Shown piece after piece: positions 34,274-45,665 of a DNA stretch of 64,000 bases. Position 1 is the first letter of the stretch, and each line of letters starts with the position of its first letter. Location of the stretch: assembly GCA_009809945.1 (NCBI GenBank), contig WTPW01000018.1, positions 77,754-141,753 of the forward strand, written 5' to 3'. This stretch comes from Gigaspora margarita. Its lineage: Eukaryota; Glomeromycota; Glomeromycetes; Diversisporales; Gigasporaceae. The notes under the pieces are model-generated. The model ran no database searches and was not told where the DNA came from. It worked only from the letters and a program-made list of their open reading frames with translations. Made by a program: the position numbers and the translations under genes.

Positions 34274-35000
34274 ATGGCGATAAAACTTTTTGAAAAGCTT
34301 TCAAATAATTGTATTAATCTTTTAGAGAACGGAGAAGATTTTATTGTGATTATTAAAGTGTGAAATGTTCCAAACATAAGAAATTTAAAGTACATTTAGA
34401 CATTTTAAAATCTTCATTGTATTTTCGTAACGAATTAACAAATACTATTAAGATACGAATAATATTACAAGAATTAATTTAATATTACAAGTTCCCATCT
34501 CGCAATTTGAAATTAATATTAAGTAAATGGCACACTTTTGTTTTTTAATATAAAATTAATTTTACAAGATTTTTTAACGAAACTTATAAAATAGGTATAT
34601 TGATGGTGAGTTTGTTTCGTTAGAAATCTTAATGGCCAGTCTATTTTTGATCTCGTTCAAGCCGTTGATGAACTTCTAGAAGAATTAGTTGAAAATCTTG
34701 AAACTCATTTAATCGAAAAAAAGTTCATTGGTTGCGTTCTCATTTTGCACATATTTATAAAACTTGTACCCAGAACAACCGATTTAAAGAGTTACAGAAA
34801 TGATGTGATAATATTTTAGTAAAATATCCAAATCTCGTTTTCGATTCTGAAGATTTCACTTCTCTTAAAGAATATGCATTAATTTCACTTATCAAATGTG
34901 ACGATTTGTAAATGGAAGAAATAAAAATATGGAATCATCTCATAAATGGAGAATTGATAAAACTCGACTTTTTGGCAAGCGAGTATGAAGTTTTTTGAAT
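34274..35000 (+). pseudogene. BTB copy I, decayed and internally deleted
   Basis: The start ATGGCGATAAAACTTTTTGA is intact, but TGA follows in IIKV(stop) and several single-base losses occur. Intron and exon 2 start are recognisable (AGGTATATTGATGGTGAGTT near 34593). A deletion joins the BACK region (TGGAATCATCTCATAAATGG) directly to the last codons (GAGTATGAAGTTTTTTGAAT), removing about 600 bp that includes almost all of TLDc. Confidence 0.85.
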
Positions 35001-35535
35001 CAATAAGAAATCAAAAAATTTTTGCTAAAAAAATTTTTTACTAAGCAATCTTAACAGAATGTTTTATTGATAATACTGTTTTAAATAAATATAAATTCTT
35101 AAAGAGCATTAAGAATTTAAATTTGTTTATGACCAAATTTGTTATAGAGTTCAAAAAATCTTTAAATTTAAAGGCTTTAAGTCCTGAGTCCTAAGACAGT
35201 TTTCCAAAAAACTTACTATTAAAGCATCATAATAGATTGCTTATGACAATTGATTGAATTTATATTAAGTTTGAAATTCTTTAATTATTTGGAACAATTA
35301 AAATCCTAAGACGAGCTGAAATATCTAATTTAGCTGCTATTTTCTAAATTATGTACATATAGATATTTTGGTATCAATTTTTTTATTTGATCAATTAAAC
35401 AAAAATTTGATATTTACTACTTCTCTGCGCCGTACATTATTCGCAATTTTAAAAACTTTAATTATTGTTTATTTTATTTCTAACTAGAAATTGCATATAT
35501 GTTGAGCGTTTTTGCGCCCATTTCATTATTGGACT
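35000..35535. repeat. 3' flank of copy I, cut off at about 35.53 kb
   Basis: It matches the unit spacer up to CCCATTTCATTATTGG and then stops. The spacer picks up again only near 48.18 kb before copy J, so the 12.6 kb between is inserted DNA. Confidence 0.7.
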
Positions 35536-35699
35536 GGAGCGGAGTGGAACGGTGTAAAAGTCCTTATAGTTACTCATAGAAATTTTTGCGATGTAAAACT
35601 TCTAATCAGCAATTTGATCATTGAATTGATAATAGTATAAGTTAATAAAATCGATCAATAGTTCAATATGCTTAAAATGCAAAAGCACATAAGAATTTA

Positions 35700-37740
35700 T
35701 ACGCCTGACAAAAAACCGCAAAAAATGATGCTAGAAGAACAAGGTTAACTTCGATGACGCCTGAAGAACAATTAAGTCATCGAAATAATGAGTCAACAAA
35801 AAGTCAAGATCGGCGCAAACAGAAATATACTATTAGAGAAAAGGAAAATACAGACTAAAGTGTCGAACAGACAAATAATGAAGTCTATATATCTAAGGGT
35901 AATGTTATTTAGTAAAAATTTATTTTAAATTTGTAAGTTTTACTAATTTTTTTACTTTTTCAGAAAATCGAAATATTTTGTCACTCCCACTTGCCTTCCA
36001 ACTTTCCGATGGTGATCGCAATATTTTGAAGAAGTTCCGTGATGCAGTTTCTGTACTTAAGTTCAACTTCTGTCCTATTTGCAAAGAAAAATTCCCTACT
36101 ATTGTGTTAGTAGATACAACATGATTATGTCGTAGATGCAATAATGATAAATTGATACCCAACCGATTTTCAGCTGAAAATGATATGGACCCCAGTAAAT
36201 AAACCATGTAATACAGTATATATAATAATTAGATTAAAATTTTTTAGGAGAAATTCCTATTGAATTTCTTCAACTTAGTCAAGTTGAAGAAATGCCTGTT
36301 GCACAAATACTTCCTATATTAACCATTTATAAGCTTCAAGGTGGACAGCTCGGATACCATGGAAATGTAATTAATTTTGCACAAGATATTCAAGAGTTTA
36401 TTACCAAGTTACCTCGAATCCTTTTACGATTGATATTTTAATTGTTCAAAAATCTGGAGAAAATCTTACTTCATTTCAGGAATTTAAAGTTAACGATCGA
36501 ATATTTTGACTTGGTTAAATTATCTTAAAAATAATAATCCGTTTTATTTTAATATTGAAATCGATCAAGATATTCTGCAAACTCTTCCAGAAAATGGTTC
36601 TATATTTGAATGATTGTGTACTGTATACAATAATGATTTAATTATTGAAGAGAATCCTAATAATCTTACTGATACTCCTGAAGACCAGATTAAACATACT
36701 TTTATACCTAATTCTGTTTCCAAAGAAACTGAAGAAGTCGCAACATATACTGGAATTAATCAACTTGTGAACATGGATACCAATATACCAATTAACTGGC
36801 CTACTATTAAAAATAATTCAGTTAATGAATTCGAAGAGGTTGGTTATATAACTAAAGCATTTCCTATTTTATTCCCTAAAGGAAGGGCAGACTTACGTAG
36901 TACTCAAAGACATCGACAAGTATATCCTAATAAATATTTTGAACATTTAACATTTAATGTTGCGGATGATCGTGAAATCAGAAGATAGTGAAATCTGGGG
37001 TTTAATTTGAAAATATAAGCCCTACTAAAATCCACCTATACTCTTTTATTAATAACCTAACCCTAAATCTTAACTCACTCATAAAAAAAAAAAGCAGACA
37101 AAAAAGGCCCTAAAAAATTTTAAAAATCGTACATAAAGTATATCCAAATTTCACTATCATCCGATTTCATAATCATCTATGACATTTAATAAAATATTAT
37201 GATGGACGAGTTGCTCAATATAAACAATTCCAATATTTGCATTAAACTCCATAATGAGATTGAGAGCACTTGAAAAATAGCAAAATATATGTACGTCAAA
37301 ATTTGGAAGATGCATATTTGACAGTAGAAGATATTCAGGATTTACTTTATACCAATAATTTATCAGTGGATCAAATTGTTTGATATGGTAAGACTCTTCA
37401 CAGAACATGACCCTATTGGAAAAAAAATGCATAATGAACTTATCGATATGATCAAGCAAATTGGCACAGATGGGTTAATTTTTTTACATTTAGTTCAGCT
37501 GATTTACATTGGTCTGACCTTCATAGTCATATGCCAAATAATATCACACAAGCTACACTGTGTCATAATTTAAATGAAAACCCTCATATAGCAACATGGT
37601 TTTTCACACATTGATTTGAATTATTTTTAGAACATGTTTTAATACCTAAATGGAATTTTAATGACTGTTGGTATCAGTATGAATGGCAACACCGAGGAAT
37701 TACACATGTACACAGTATTGGAACAGTTTCTAATGCACCA
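35700..37740 (+). pseudogene. Broken Helitron Rep (RepHel N-terminal part)
   Basis: Helitrons move by rolling-circle replication with an HUH-type Rep joined to a helicase. Pieces in order: MTPEEQLSHRNNESTKSQ (35755); after a probable intron, FRDAVSVLKFNFCPICKEKF and FSAENDMDP; after a second, QLSQVEEMPVAQILPILTIY and GGQLGYHGNVINFAQDIQEF; then EEVGYITKAFPILFPKGRAD (36830-36900). Past a MITE (36984-37158) come FTFSSADLHWSDLHSHMPNN and finally YQYEWQHRGITHVHSIG (about 37668-37718), where HVH is the HUH metal site. Frameshifts, TGA and TAA codons and the loss of everything after the HUH motif show it is dead. No helicase part is present. Confidence 0.8.
36984..37158. mobile_element. 175 bp MITE, GATAGTGAAAT ends
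   Basis: Inverted ends GATAGTGAAATCTGG and GATAGTGAAATTTGG. Read on the minus strand, the core has GATTTAGGGTTAGG and GGATTTTAGTAGGGCTTATA, matching the core of 27815-28027 although the ends are unrelated. It splits the Helitron Rep. Confidence 0.75.
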
Positions 37741-38859
37741 ATTTTTATTTTTTTTTTAAATTTCTGTAAATTAATAGGATATTTTTCATATCTAAGTTTT
37801 GGCTACATGAAGTTGATTTTTATTTTCATTACATGAAATCTGAAAACTTTAGTCAGGTGGTCCAATTTTTTTTCTTTATTTAATTTGCATCTAAGATTAG
37901 GCCAGGTAAAGTTTATTTTCATTTAAAAATACATGGATCTGAGAACTTAAGTTAGTAGATCAGATTTTTTTTTAATTTTTGTAAATTAATGGGATAATGT
38001 TCACATTTAAGATTTGGACACATGAAGTTGATTTTTCATTTTCTTTTTGTTTTTTTTTTTTTAATTTCTGTAAATTAATGGGATAATATTCACATCTAAG
38101 ATTTGGCCATGTGAAGTTGATTTTTTGTTTTCATCACATGAAATCTGAAAACTTTAGTCAAGCAGTCCAATTTTTTTTTCTTTAATTCACATCTAAGATT
38201 AGGTTAGGCAAAGTTAATTTTTTGTTTTAAATTATATGAACCTAAGAACTTAAGTTGATAGGTCAGATTTTTTTTTGGTTTTTTTTTTAATTTTTGCAAA
38301 TTAATGGAATAATGTTCACATCTACAATTTGACTACACAAAGTTGATTTTTTGTTTTCATTATATGAAATCTGAAAACTTTGGTCAGGAAGTTCAATTTT
38401 TTTTCTATATTTAATTGAATTTAAGATTAGGCTAGGCAAAGTAGATTTTTTATTTTGAATTACATGGATCTGAGAACTTAAGTTAGTGGATCAGTTTTTT
38501 TTAATTTTTGTAAATTAACAAAATATGTTCACATCTATCATTTGGTTACATGAAGTTGATTTTTTGATTTCATTATATAAAATCTGAAAACTTTGGTTGG
38601 GTGGTCTGATTTTTTTTTATTTAATTCGCATCTAAGACAAAGTTGATTTTTTGTTTTGAATTACATAGATCTGAGAACTTAAATCAGGAGGTCAGATTTT
38701 TTTGTTTTTTTTTTAATCTGTAAATTAATAGTATAATGTTCACATCTAAGATTTGGCCACACAAATTTAATTTTTTGTTTTCATTACATAAAATCTGAAA
38801 ACTTTGATCAGATGGTCTGATTTTTTTTCATTTCATTTTATTTTATTCATTTTGTTTTA

Positions 38860-38890
<31 letters not shown>

Positions 38891-38916
38891 ATTTTTTTAA
38901 TTTTTATTTTTTTTTA

Positions 38917-39389
38917 CCATATTCCTCCAAAAATAAGCACTTCTGAATATAAGCACCCCCAAAATTATGTAATACCCAAAAATAAGCACCCTAAGCTTTT
39001 TATAAGCATATACTTGAATTAATCACAACACTCTTTTTTTTTGGATTCTCAGTTTCATTAGCAAAATTATAACCATGGATGACAATTTTATTTACTAGTG
39101 GTATTACTGTATCCTTTTAATGAACTGGTATTATAGTTGTATAAAGATCAAAGTAAATTACAAATTATAAAGCATGCAAATCATAAATTTAAACATTATA
39201 TCAATTTTTTTTTAGCTATAATAATTGCCACATATCGTTAACTTTATTTTTAGTTGGCCCATACTATAATAATAACGTTGAATTGAACAAGGCTTGTTTT
39301 TTGTAAGCAAATTTTTTAATTATTCATGAAGTACCCAAAAATAAGCACCCTTATAGTAAAAAAGAGTGCTTATTTTTGGAGGAATATGG
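38917..39389. mobile_element. 473 bp Tc1/mariner-like MITE
   Basis: Ends CCATATTCCTCCAAAAATAA...GCAC and inverse lie between TA dinucleotides (38915-38916 and 39390-39391). AAATAAGCACC is repeated inside both ends. It is inserted in the satellite array. Non-coding. Confidence 0.88.
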
Positions 39390-40006
39390 TAATTCAATTT
39401 AAAATTAGATCTAGCAAAGTTGATTTTTTGTTTTCAATTGCATGGATTTGAGAACTTAAGTAGGTAGATCAAATTTTTGCTTTTTGTTTTTTTTTTATTA
39501 ATGGGATAATGTTCATGTCTAAGAATAGGCTATACATAGTTAATTTTTTGTTTTATTACATGAAATCTGAAAACTTCAGTCAGGTGGTTTGAATTTTTTT
39601 TCTTTATTTAATTTGCATCTAAGATTAGGCCAAGCAAAGTTGATTTTTTGTTTTGAATTACATGGATCTAAGAACTTAAATCAATAGATCAGTTTTTTTT
39701 AATTACTATAAATTAATAGAATTGTTCACATCTAAGATTTGGTTACACAAAGTTGATTTTCATTTTATTATATAAAATCTAAAAACTTTAATCAGGCAAT
39801 CTGAATTTTTTTTATTTAATTTGCATCTAAGATTAGGCCAGGTAAAGTGGATTTTTTATTTTGAATTATATGGATCTGAGAACTAAAATTAGTAGATCAG
39901 ATTTTTTTAATTTCTGTAAATTAATGGGATAAGGTTCACATCTATGATTAGGCCAAGTGAAGTTGATTTTTCATTTTTATTACATAAAATCTGAAAACTT
40001 TGGTTA

Positions 40007-40727
40007 GCTCTATAAAAAAATCTATCTGGATATGCACGTGTTTCTATAGAAAAGTACAGTGATCTGTAGAACAGCTAGAGAACTGGGTTTGCACATATAA
40101 ATTCTGTGTTGGCACAAATAAAATGGTCTAAATTGGACTGTCTGCTCAGACATTTTGGACCATAAATGGACTAGGTTTTGCTGCACTTTACTAAGCCAAA
40201 ATTTACGGGTTTTGGCACAGTTGAGGTACACATAAGTTCACGTGCATATATTTCTTACAAATTATAAGTAAGAGTGAATGAATTTGATTAGTTAAAGTAT
40301 GATATAATTGTGAAAGGGTGGTAACAAACATGCCTATAGCAAAATTTTGCAAGAAATTTTTTTGTTAGGAATTAAAGAGCTTTTTTATAGGTGAGATTTT
40401 GAGATACAGAGGATTTTTTAAAAAAAGTCTGTTGTTTTGAATTTTCATATTACACCTGATCCTGCGATTTTATTGGTCATATGAGATACATGTGCTATTT
40501 AATATGTTTAATTCCAACTAACGAGCCTATACATGTCATCCCGAATACTGCCATTCTGTATAAAAAGCTTATACATGCCATTCTGGACATGTACAATATG
40601 CCATTACATACCATTTTAAACATGTGCCATTCCTTGTAGCATGCATATATATATCACAGTACACGTGCCATTACAGACTTCTCTGTACTAAACTGTAACA
40701 CCACCTGGACTACTTTTTTCATAGAGC
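40007..40727. mobile_element. About 720 bp insertion in the satellite array
   Basis: Ends GCTCTATAAAAAA / TTTTTTCATAGAGC are inverted repeats, but the target duplication is unclear. Inside is a copy of the TTACACCTGATCCTG family core (40321-40480, with CAAGAAATTTTTTTGTTAGG) and a run of TGCCATT repeats (40550-40670). A minus-strand frame at 40022-40231 is probably chance. Confidence 0.6.
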
Positions 40728-41149
40728 AGGCAGTCTGACTTTTTTCTTTATTTAATTAATATCTAAGATTAGACCAGCAAAGTTGATTTTTTGTTTTGAA
40801 TTACATAGATCTGAAAACTTAAGTTAATAGGTCAAATTTTTTTTAAAATTTTGTAAATTAATAGGATAATGTTCATATCTAAGATTAGGCTATGCAAAGT
40901 TGATTTTTCATTTCATTATATGAAATCTGAAAACTTTGGTCATGTGGTCTGATTTTTTTTTCTTTATTTAATTCACATTCAAGATTAGGCCAGACAAAGT
41001 TGATTTTTCATTTTAATAATATGAATCTGTAAACTTAAGTTAATAGATCAGATTTTTTTAATTTCTGCATTAATACGATAATGTTCACATCTAAGATTAG
41101 GCTACACAAAGTTGATTTTTTGTTTTTATTATATGAAATCTATCATAAA

Positions 41150-41626
41150 CATTCTTGATAGCATGCTCAACATGCTATCATATTAAACATGCAGTGGTAG
41201 AGAATTTTATGGCTTAAAAATTAAGAGATAACACATTCAATGTGATGGGTTTAAAATTAGTATTTTCATATCATATTAGGTAGCGAATTGCATGATTAAT
41301 GTGCTAATATATCAAACATGTAGTATAATAAATCTAAATGTATATAAGCACCAATATGTTAAGTTTAATAAAGCAGAATCTTCTCTTCGATTTTTAAAAT
41401 AAAAATAAAAGGAAGTAAGCTTAAGTTGTGCTGAAAAGACCTTTTTTATATTTTTTTAATCAAAAAGTTTTCTTTCTGTTTGTCTTGTTGCGTATTTTCT
41501 TGTCCAATTCTCATTATTGTCTGTTCCGACAATCTATTACATTGTCTTAAAATCCTTATCAACATTATCTTTATAATCTCTTGTAAATATTAGAGTTAAA
41601 TCAGTTAAATACCCATAATAGTTACA
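41150..41626 (+). repeat. 5' long terminal repeat of an LTR element
   Basis: About 475 bp, matched at 43827-47640 once the two insertions there are removed. It contains TATATAAGCACC (promoter-like), AATAAAGCAGAATCTTC (poly-A-like) and ends AATAGTTACA. The next bases, TTTGGTGCTGATTGTG, are where a primer-binding site would be. The left border is uncertain by a few bases. It abuts the satellite array. Confidence 0.7.
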
Positions 41627-43826
41627 TTTGGTGCTGATTGTGTGGATAACACAGATTTTGTAGTGATCCTATAATTTTAATATCTTGTAGATTTTTTTCT
41701 TTATATTCTGTAATTGTTTTGTAGTTTATTTTTAGTTATACCATATTAAAGTTATAGTTTAGTAAATCCTGTTGTTATCCCATTATTTTTAGAATTTTAT
41801 GTCAAATAATATAGAATAAAATTCCATAGTCATCTCATACTTACCTGTAGTGTTTCCATAGTCCTTATAATATTCAACCCCAATTTACCCACTATTTTGC
41901 CCAACCTAATTTATCAACTTACCCAACTTATTCAACAATTACAGATCATATCCTCTCTGAGACTCACCATCCTCCAGAGCTAACCTCCCAATACCAAAAC
42001 CAAGTATACTAGAAAACCCCTTGCTGACTCTTGTTATCTGTTCCTAGTACTCACAACAGCAAATTTTCCAAGATCCACAGCAATATAATAGATCTTGATC
42101 TACCCATAGCAAATTATTTTCTATTGTAGAAGAGCAAGCCATCTCATCCTCGAATGCCAGACATAAAATGTCTAGATCAAAATGTAATACACTCCTTAAG
42201 ATACTTACCTCAAAACAGCTTGAGGAGTTCAACGAAATAATAGATGAAAGTCTTTGTGACCCCATTGGTGATTAGCAAATTCCAAAAGTCCTAGAATTTA
42301 CATTAAAATTAATAGAAAATACAATAAAAGTTGATAACAATAAAGGAACAGAAGAAATCATATACTCACCTTCATATATTTGAGTACCTCCTGAGTAGTC
42401 CAAATAACAAAGCCCCAACAGAAACTACTCCTAACCGAAGTACTCAATGCCTATTATATCTCTGATGACTCCTTGCAAGAAACGTTCAACTGTTCTGTGT
42501 TTCATCCTGAATTAAAAAAAGTTGTCTTCAAACTTCTTCAAAATTTAGTAGTTGAACTTGATACTCATGTACAAGAATTAGCGCCTAAAGAAAGGGAACC
42601 CATCTGAGAAATTAAAGCTTAACAGGATGAATATAGACAATCTATCTATAATTTAAAAGCTCCAGAGATGGAATGTGCCAATGGAATAAACCTAGTTGGA
42701 CCTTGTTGTGAAGATGAAAGTGAAGTTGAAAATGATGAGCCAAAGGAGTATGAAGTTGGAACAGATCAAGACAAGGATGAAAGGAAGAAAAGAATTTATA
42801 GAAAGAATAATCAAGCTTTCGAAGTCATTGAAAAAACTGCTAAGATGGATCACATGGACAAAACTTTTGAATCCAGCTTGAAAATAGCATCAATGTTGAA
42901 AAAGAACTCTCATGAAATTATTGGAAGCCTTTGAAATAGATAGTAAAAGGAAGTTGGATAAATTGGAGACAGTGAACTCGAAAGAAAAAATTGTAGATGG
43001 CAGAACTCTAGGTGGAAGTAATTGCGAGACAATAGTAGAGGATAATGATGAAGTTGAAGATCCTCTGGAAGAAGAAGCTTTGAATTGTGTCTATGAAGAA
43101 TTGATGAGAAAAGTTAGTGAATTCTGAAGACTTTAGAGAAGAAAAGAACCTACTGAAAGTGAACTTACTGAATGCTATCCACATAGACTAGATATTCAAA
43201 TGGATGAAATAAGATATCCAGTTGTTGTCACAAGTAGGTTAAATTAGGTAATATAGCTAAAAAATTTATGGCTGGTAATTGTTACCTTAATGGAATGAAT
43301 CTTGAAGAACAATACGATTTTGAATCTTGCTCTTAGAATGGCATGAACATAGGTAAAAGTGAAAGAACAGTATTTGAATTGGATTTGAAACCAATAGGAG
43401 TGGATCACTTGATAATTTAAAGTCAGTAATTGAGAATAAATTTGAGAATAATGGCACATGGTTTGAAAATCGATTGAAGAATTAACAGTGCAGATCAAAG
43501 AGAGTGTAAATAAAGGCATTAAATCAGTAAAAATAATGGTGCAGCTATAGTATATAGAATGGATAGTAACAATGAAAAGAAAGAAGAAAATGGTAAGAGA
43601 ATAGTTATAAATAGTGAAATGCACTGAATAACCCAGAGTTCAGATAATTACTATGAATTGGCCATTTACTCCAATCTTTGATCCCGGAAGAGTTTCACTT
43701 TGCTTTCAAATTAAAGCAACTTATAGTAGAAGTTGGAAGTAAGGCGGAGAAGTATGTCACAATTTCAAAATTGTAATATTAGAGATTTGAATTTTTCTAC
43801 TAGTATTATGTATACGGGAACAGATT
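41627..43826 (+). mobile_element. Internal region of the LTR element (no pol seen)
   Basis: About 2.2 kb between two LTRs. I see no reverse transcriptase, integrase or protease. The leading 350 bp look non-coding; from about 41800 there are broken frames rich in Pro and Gln (PSSRANLPIPKPS), then a Sel1-repeat pseudogene. This fits a non-autonomous LTR element that carries host-type sequence. Orientation is taken from the LTR signals. Confidence 0.5.
42420..43422 (+). pseudogene. Decayed Sel1-like repeat protein between the LTRs
   Basis: One frame reads FNCSVFHPELKKVVFKLLQN, then HVQELAPKEREPI followed by TGA and TAA. Next come an 88-codon open stretch from 42668 (MECANGINLVGPCCEDE, GTDQDKDERKK, AFEVIEKTAKMDHMD), a shifted stretch (42912-43127), and FMAGNCYLNGMNLEEQYDF with NGMNIGKSERTVFEL near 43266-43370. 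Spacing and residues fit Sel1/TPR-like repeats (A..LG.CY..GIG...D..KAFE.Y.K.A..G). Sel1 repeats are protein-interaction solenoids, greatly expanded in Rhizophagus. Many indels and stops; not functional. Confidence 0.55.
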
Positions 43827-43936
43827 ATAAATATTCTCAGTAGCATGCTCAATGTGCTATCATGTCAAATATGCAGTAGTGGGAATTTATGGCTTAGAAA
43901 TTAAGAGATAATACGTTGGGCTTAAATTTAGTATTT

Positions 43937-45579
43937 GGGGATCAATTTTCATACCCCCCACATTTAATATTCATACCCCCCTGCAGATTTAACTTTTTTA
44001 AAAAATTTGAATGAAGATATCTTAGTAACTACCAAATCAAATTTAGTAAACTTTTTTTCTTTAAATTCTATAGTTTATAGAATTTACATAAAAAAAAGTT
44101 TATTGACTTTGGTCCAGTAGTTGTTAAGATATCTTTGCTCAAAGTTTGAAAAAAATCAAAACGTCTATCAAAACAAACTATAAAATTTTCTTTAAACTTT
44201 GAGCGAAGATGTCTCTGCAACTACTAAGCCAAATTCAATGAACTTTTTTTTGTTTGAATTGCATGAATCTATAGATTTTAAAATAAAAAAATTTATAGAA
44301 TTTGACTTAATAGTTACAGAATTATTTTCAACCAAATTTTAAAAAAAAATCAAAACGTCTATCAAAACATTTGATAGACATTTTGATTTTTTTTAAACTT
44401 TGAGTGAAGATATCTTAGTAACTACCAAATCAAATTTAGTAAACTTTTTTTTTTAAATTCTATAGATTTATAGAATTCAGATAAAAAAAGTTTATTGAAT
44501 TTGGTACAGTAGTTGCTAAGATATCTTTGCTCAAAGTCTGAAAAAAATCAAAACCTCTATCAAAACAAACTATACAAAATTTTCTTTAAACTTTGAGTGA
44601 AGATATCTCTGCAACTACTAAGCCAAATTCAATGAACTTTTTTTTGTTTGAATTTGATGAATCTATAGAATTAAAATAAAAAAAATTCATAGTGTTTAAC
44701 TTAATAGTTACAGAGTTTTCTTAACTCAAATTTTAAAAAAAAATTCAAAACATCTATCAAAACATTTGATAGACGTTTTGTTTTTTTTAACTTTGGGCAA
44801 AGATAACTCTGTAACTATTGAGTTAAACACTATGAATTTTTTTATTTTAATTCTATAGACTTATCAAATTCAAACAAAAAAAGTTCATTGAATTTGGCTT
44901 AGTAGTTGCAGAGATATCTTTGCTCAAAGTTTAAAGAAAATTTTGTATAGTTTGTTTTGATAGAGGTTTTGATTTTTTTCAAACTTTGAGCAAAGATATC
45001 TTAGCAACTACTGTACCAAATTCAATAAACTTTTTTTTATCTGAATTCTATAAATCAATAGAATTTAAAAAAAAAAGTTTACTAAATTTGATTTGATAGT
45101 TACTAAGATATCTTCACTCAAAGTTAAAAAAAATTCAAAACATCTATCAAATGTTTTGATAGACGTTTTGATTTTTTTTTAAAATTTGGGTGAAGATAAC
45201 TCTGTAACTATTAAGTCAAATTCTATAAATTTTTTTTTATTTTAATTCTATAGATTCATCGAATTCAAACTAAAAAAAGTTCATTGAATTTGGCTTAGTA
45301 GTTGCAGAGATATCTTCACTCAAATTTTAAAGAAAATTTGTATAGTTTGTTTTGATAGACGTTTTGATTTTTTTCAGACTTTGAGCAAAGATATCTTAGC
45401 AACTAATGGACCAAATTCAATAAACTTTTTTTTATCTGAATTCTATAAATCTATAGAATTTAAAGAAAAAAAAAGTTTACTAAATTTGATTTGGTAGTTA
45501 CTAAGATACCTTCACTCAAATTTTTTAAAAAAGTTAGATTTGCAGGGGGTAAATGTGAGGGGTATGAAAATTGATCCCC
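43937..45579. mobile_element. 1.64 kb MULE-like element made of alternating inverted repeats
   Basis: Ends GGGGATCAATTTTCATACCC and inverse lie between 9 bp duplications TTAGTATTT (43928-43936 and 45580-45588). The interior is a chain of about eight arms of roughly 190 bp in alternating orientation, each with AACTTTGAGCAAAGATATCT and a GTTTTGATAGACGTTTTG-type palindrome. Non-coding. Confidence 0.88.
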
Positions 45580-45665
45580 TTAGTATTTTTGTATCACATA
45601 AGTTGGCAAATTGCACGGTTAATGTGCTAATACATCAAACGTGTAGTATAATAAACCTAAATGTA

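Larger units (their letters stand above)
37745..41148. repeat. Satellite-like array of a degenerate 85-130 bp unit
   Basis: About 20 copies of a unit containing ATCTAAGATTNGGCCA, AAGTTGATTTTTTGTTTT, ATTACATGNATCTGANAACTT and a T-tract. Two variants alternate (one with TTAATGGGATAATGTTCACA, one with TTTATTTAATTCGCATC), giving a dimer of about 215-225 bp. The array is interrupted at 38917-39389 and 40007-40727, with no flanking gene. It is T-rich on this strand throughout and almost free of CG. Confidence 0.85.

Noticed and set aside
38804-39022. 72-codon plus-strand ORF rich in Phe and Leu
   Set aside because: Translation of T-rich low-complexity satellite and MITE sequence.
37745-41148. Repeat array considered as a CRISPR
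   Set aside because: Units are 85-130 bp, degenerate throughout, without short fixed repeats separated by unique spacers, and the context is eukaryotic.
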